From Betaproteobacteria bacterium (GTDB taxonomy: Bacteria > Pseudomonadota > Gammaproteobacteria > Burkholderiales > SG8-39), in assembly GCA_009693435.1 (NCBI GenBank), contig SHXF01000016.1, positions 1 to 53,947 on the forward strand: a stretch of DNA of 53,947 nucleotides, read 5' to 3'. This document shows, one piece after another, positions 53,719 to 53,947 of this stretch. The notes under the pieces were generated by a model. It had not been told where the DNA came from, did no database searches, and saw only the letters and a program-made list of their open reading frames with translations. How positions within the stretch are numbered: position 1 is the stretch's first letter; every line of letters starts with the position of its first letter. Both the position numbers and the translations under genes were made by a program.

Positions 53719-53947
53719 GACGGCTCCCTGTATTGATGGTCATAAAAGATCGAATATTCTGACAGCCGGCGAGGCTTTGGTCTAGGGTACGGGCGTTCCC
53801 ATAACTCCGCTCTAACGACACGCCGCGCCGGCGGGATCCCCCGGCGCGGACGCGGACGCGGTCGGAAGTGTAGCGGACCGGCCGCAGCGGCTCCGAGCAT
53901 GTCACTGCTCGCCGGTGCTCACTGCGCGGCGCTCTTCGCGCATCGCC

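Noticed and set aside
53902..53947. C-terminal end of a further minus-strand gene
   Set aside because: Fourteen codons ending in STGEQ-stop are visible, too short to support a gene call at the window edge.

Overview
This window is GC-rich, densely packed chromosomal DNA with a typical betaproteobacterial gene order. Evidence for the lineage: the blocks rplM-rpsI-argC-(DUF6776)-bactofilin-erpA, tyrS divergent from an M23 peptidase with anmK, dsbC next to a ubiH-type gene, and the long run miaB-phoH-ybeY-corC-lnt-glyQ-glyS-gmhB-plsC-ygjP-gloA. Ubiquinone genes (coq7, ubiH-type), a Porin_4-type porin and NMT1/TAXI/Leu-type periplasmic binding proteins agree with a respiring, Burkholderiales-like betaproteobacterium. 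Species cannot be named from the sequence alone.

Layout. 1-3.2 kb: a Leu/Ile/Val-type binding protein and an alpha/beta hydrolase in one minus-strand unit, a small secreted protein with a good terminator, and a probable remnant of an acyl-CoA ligase. 3.3-4.7 kb: an orphan TAXI-family receptor that looks membrane-anchored at both ends. 4.7-16.1 kb: a purine-catabolism island. The minus strand carries xdhA-xdhB-xdhC, a 5'-truncated guanine deaminase and a complete NMT1-type ABC importer. A second NMT1-type importer is transcribed divergently from xdhA. 16.1-27.1 kb: housekeeping genes (tyrS, M23 peptidase, anmK, erpA, bactofilin, argC, rpsI, rplM, coq7) with two insertions, a TPR/2OG-oxygenase protein and a ParD-like/RelE-like toxin-antitoxin pair. 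27.2-31.9 kb: porin, trpC, trpD, a short coupled ORF in the place where trpG/trpE would be expected, and a MazEF pair with a perfect operator palindrome. 31.9-37.2 kb: an FAD-linked oxidase, a hexapeptide acetyltransferase-like protein, a large SEC-C/TPR/O-GlcNAc-transferase-like protein and rpe. 37.3-41.8 kb: apaG, mltA, dsbC, a ubiH-type gene, a panE fragment and a tRNA-Met with a near-consensus promoter. 41.9-53.9 kb: the long tRNA-modification, ribosome and envelope operon, then an unknown minus-strand gene.

No wholly new multi-gene system was recognised. The most distinctive signals are: (i) repeated short tandem duplications of 11-18 bp, several inside genes, including a glyS start with four in-frame ATG codons and a 6-residue insertion in XdhC; (ii) several decayed genes (guaD, panE, possibly trpE and an acyl-CoA ligase); (iii) a GmhB that lacks two of its four zinc ligands; and (iv) two TPR proteins fused to modifying enzymes. 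Gene starts were chosen from Shine-Dalgarno spacing, 4-bp stop/start overlaps and family N-termini; ambiguous ones are flagged.
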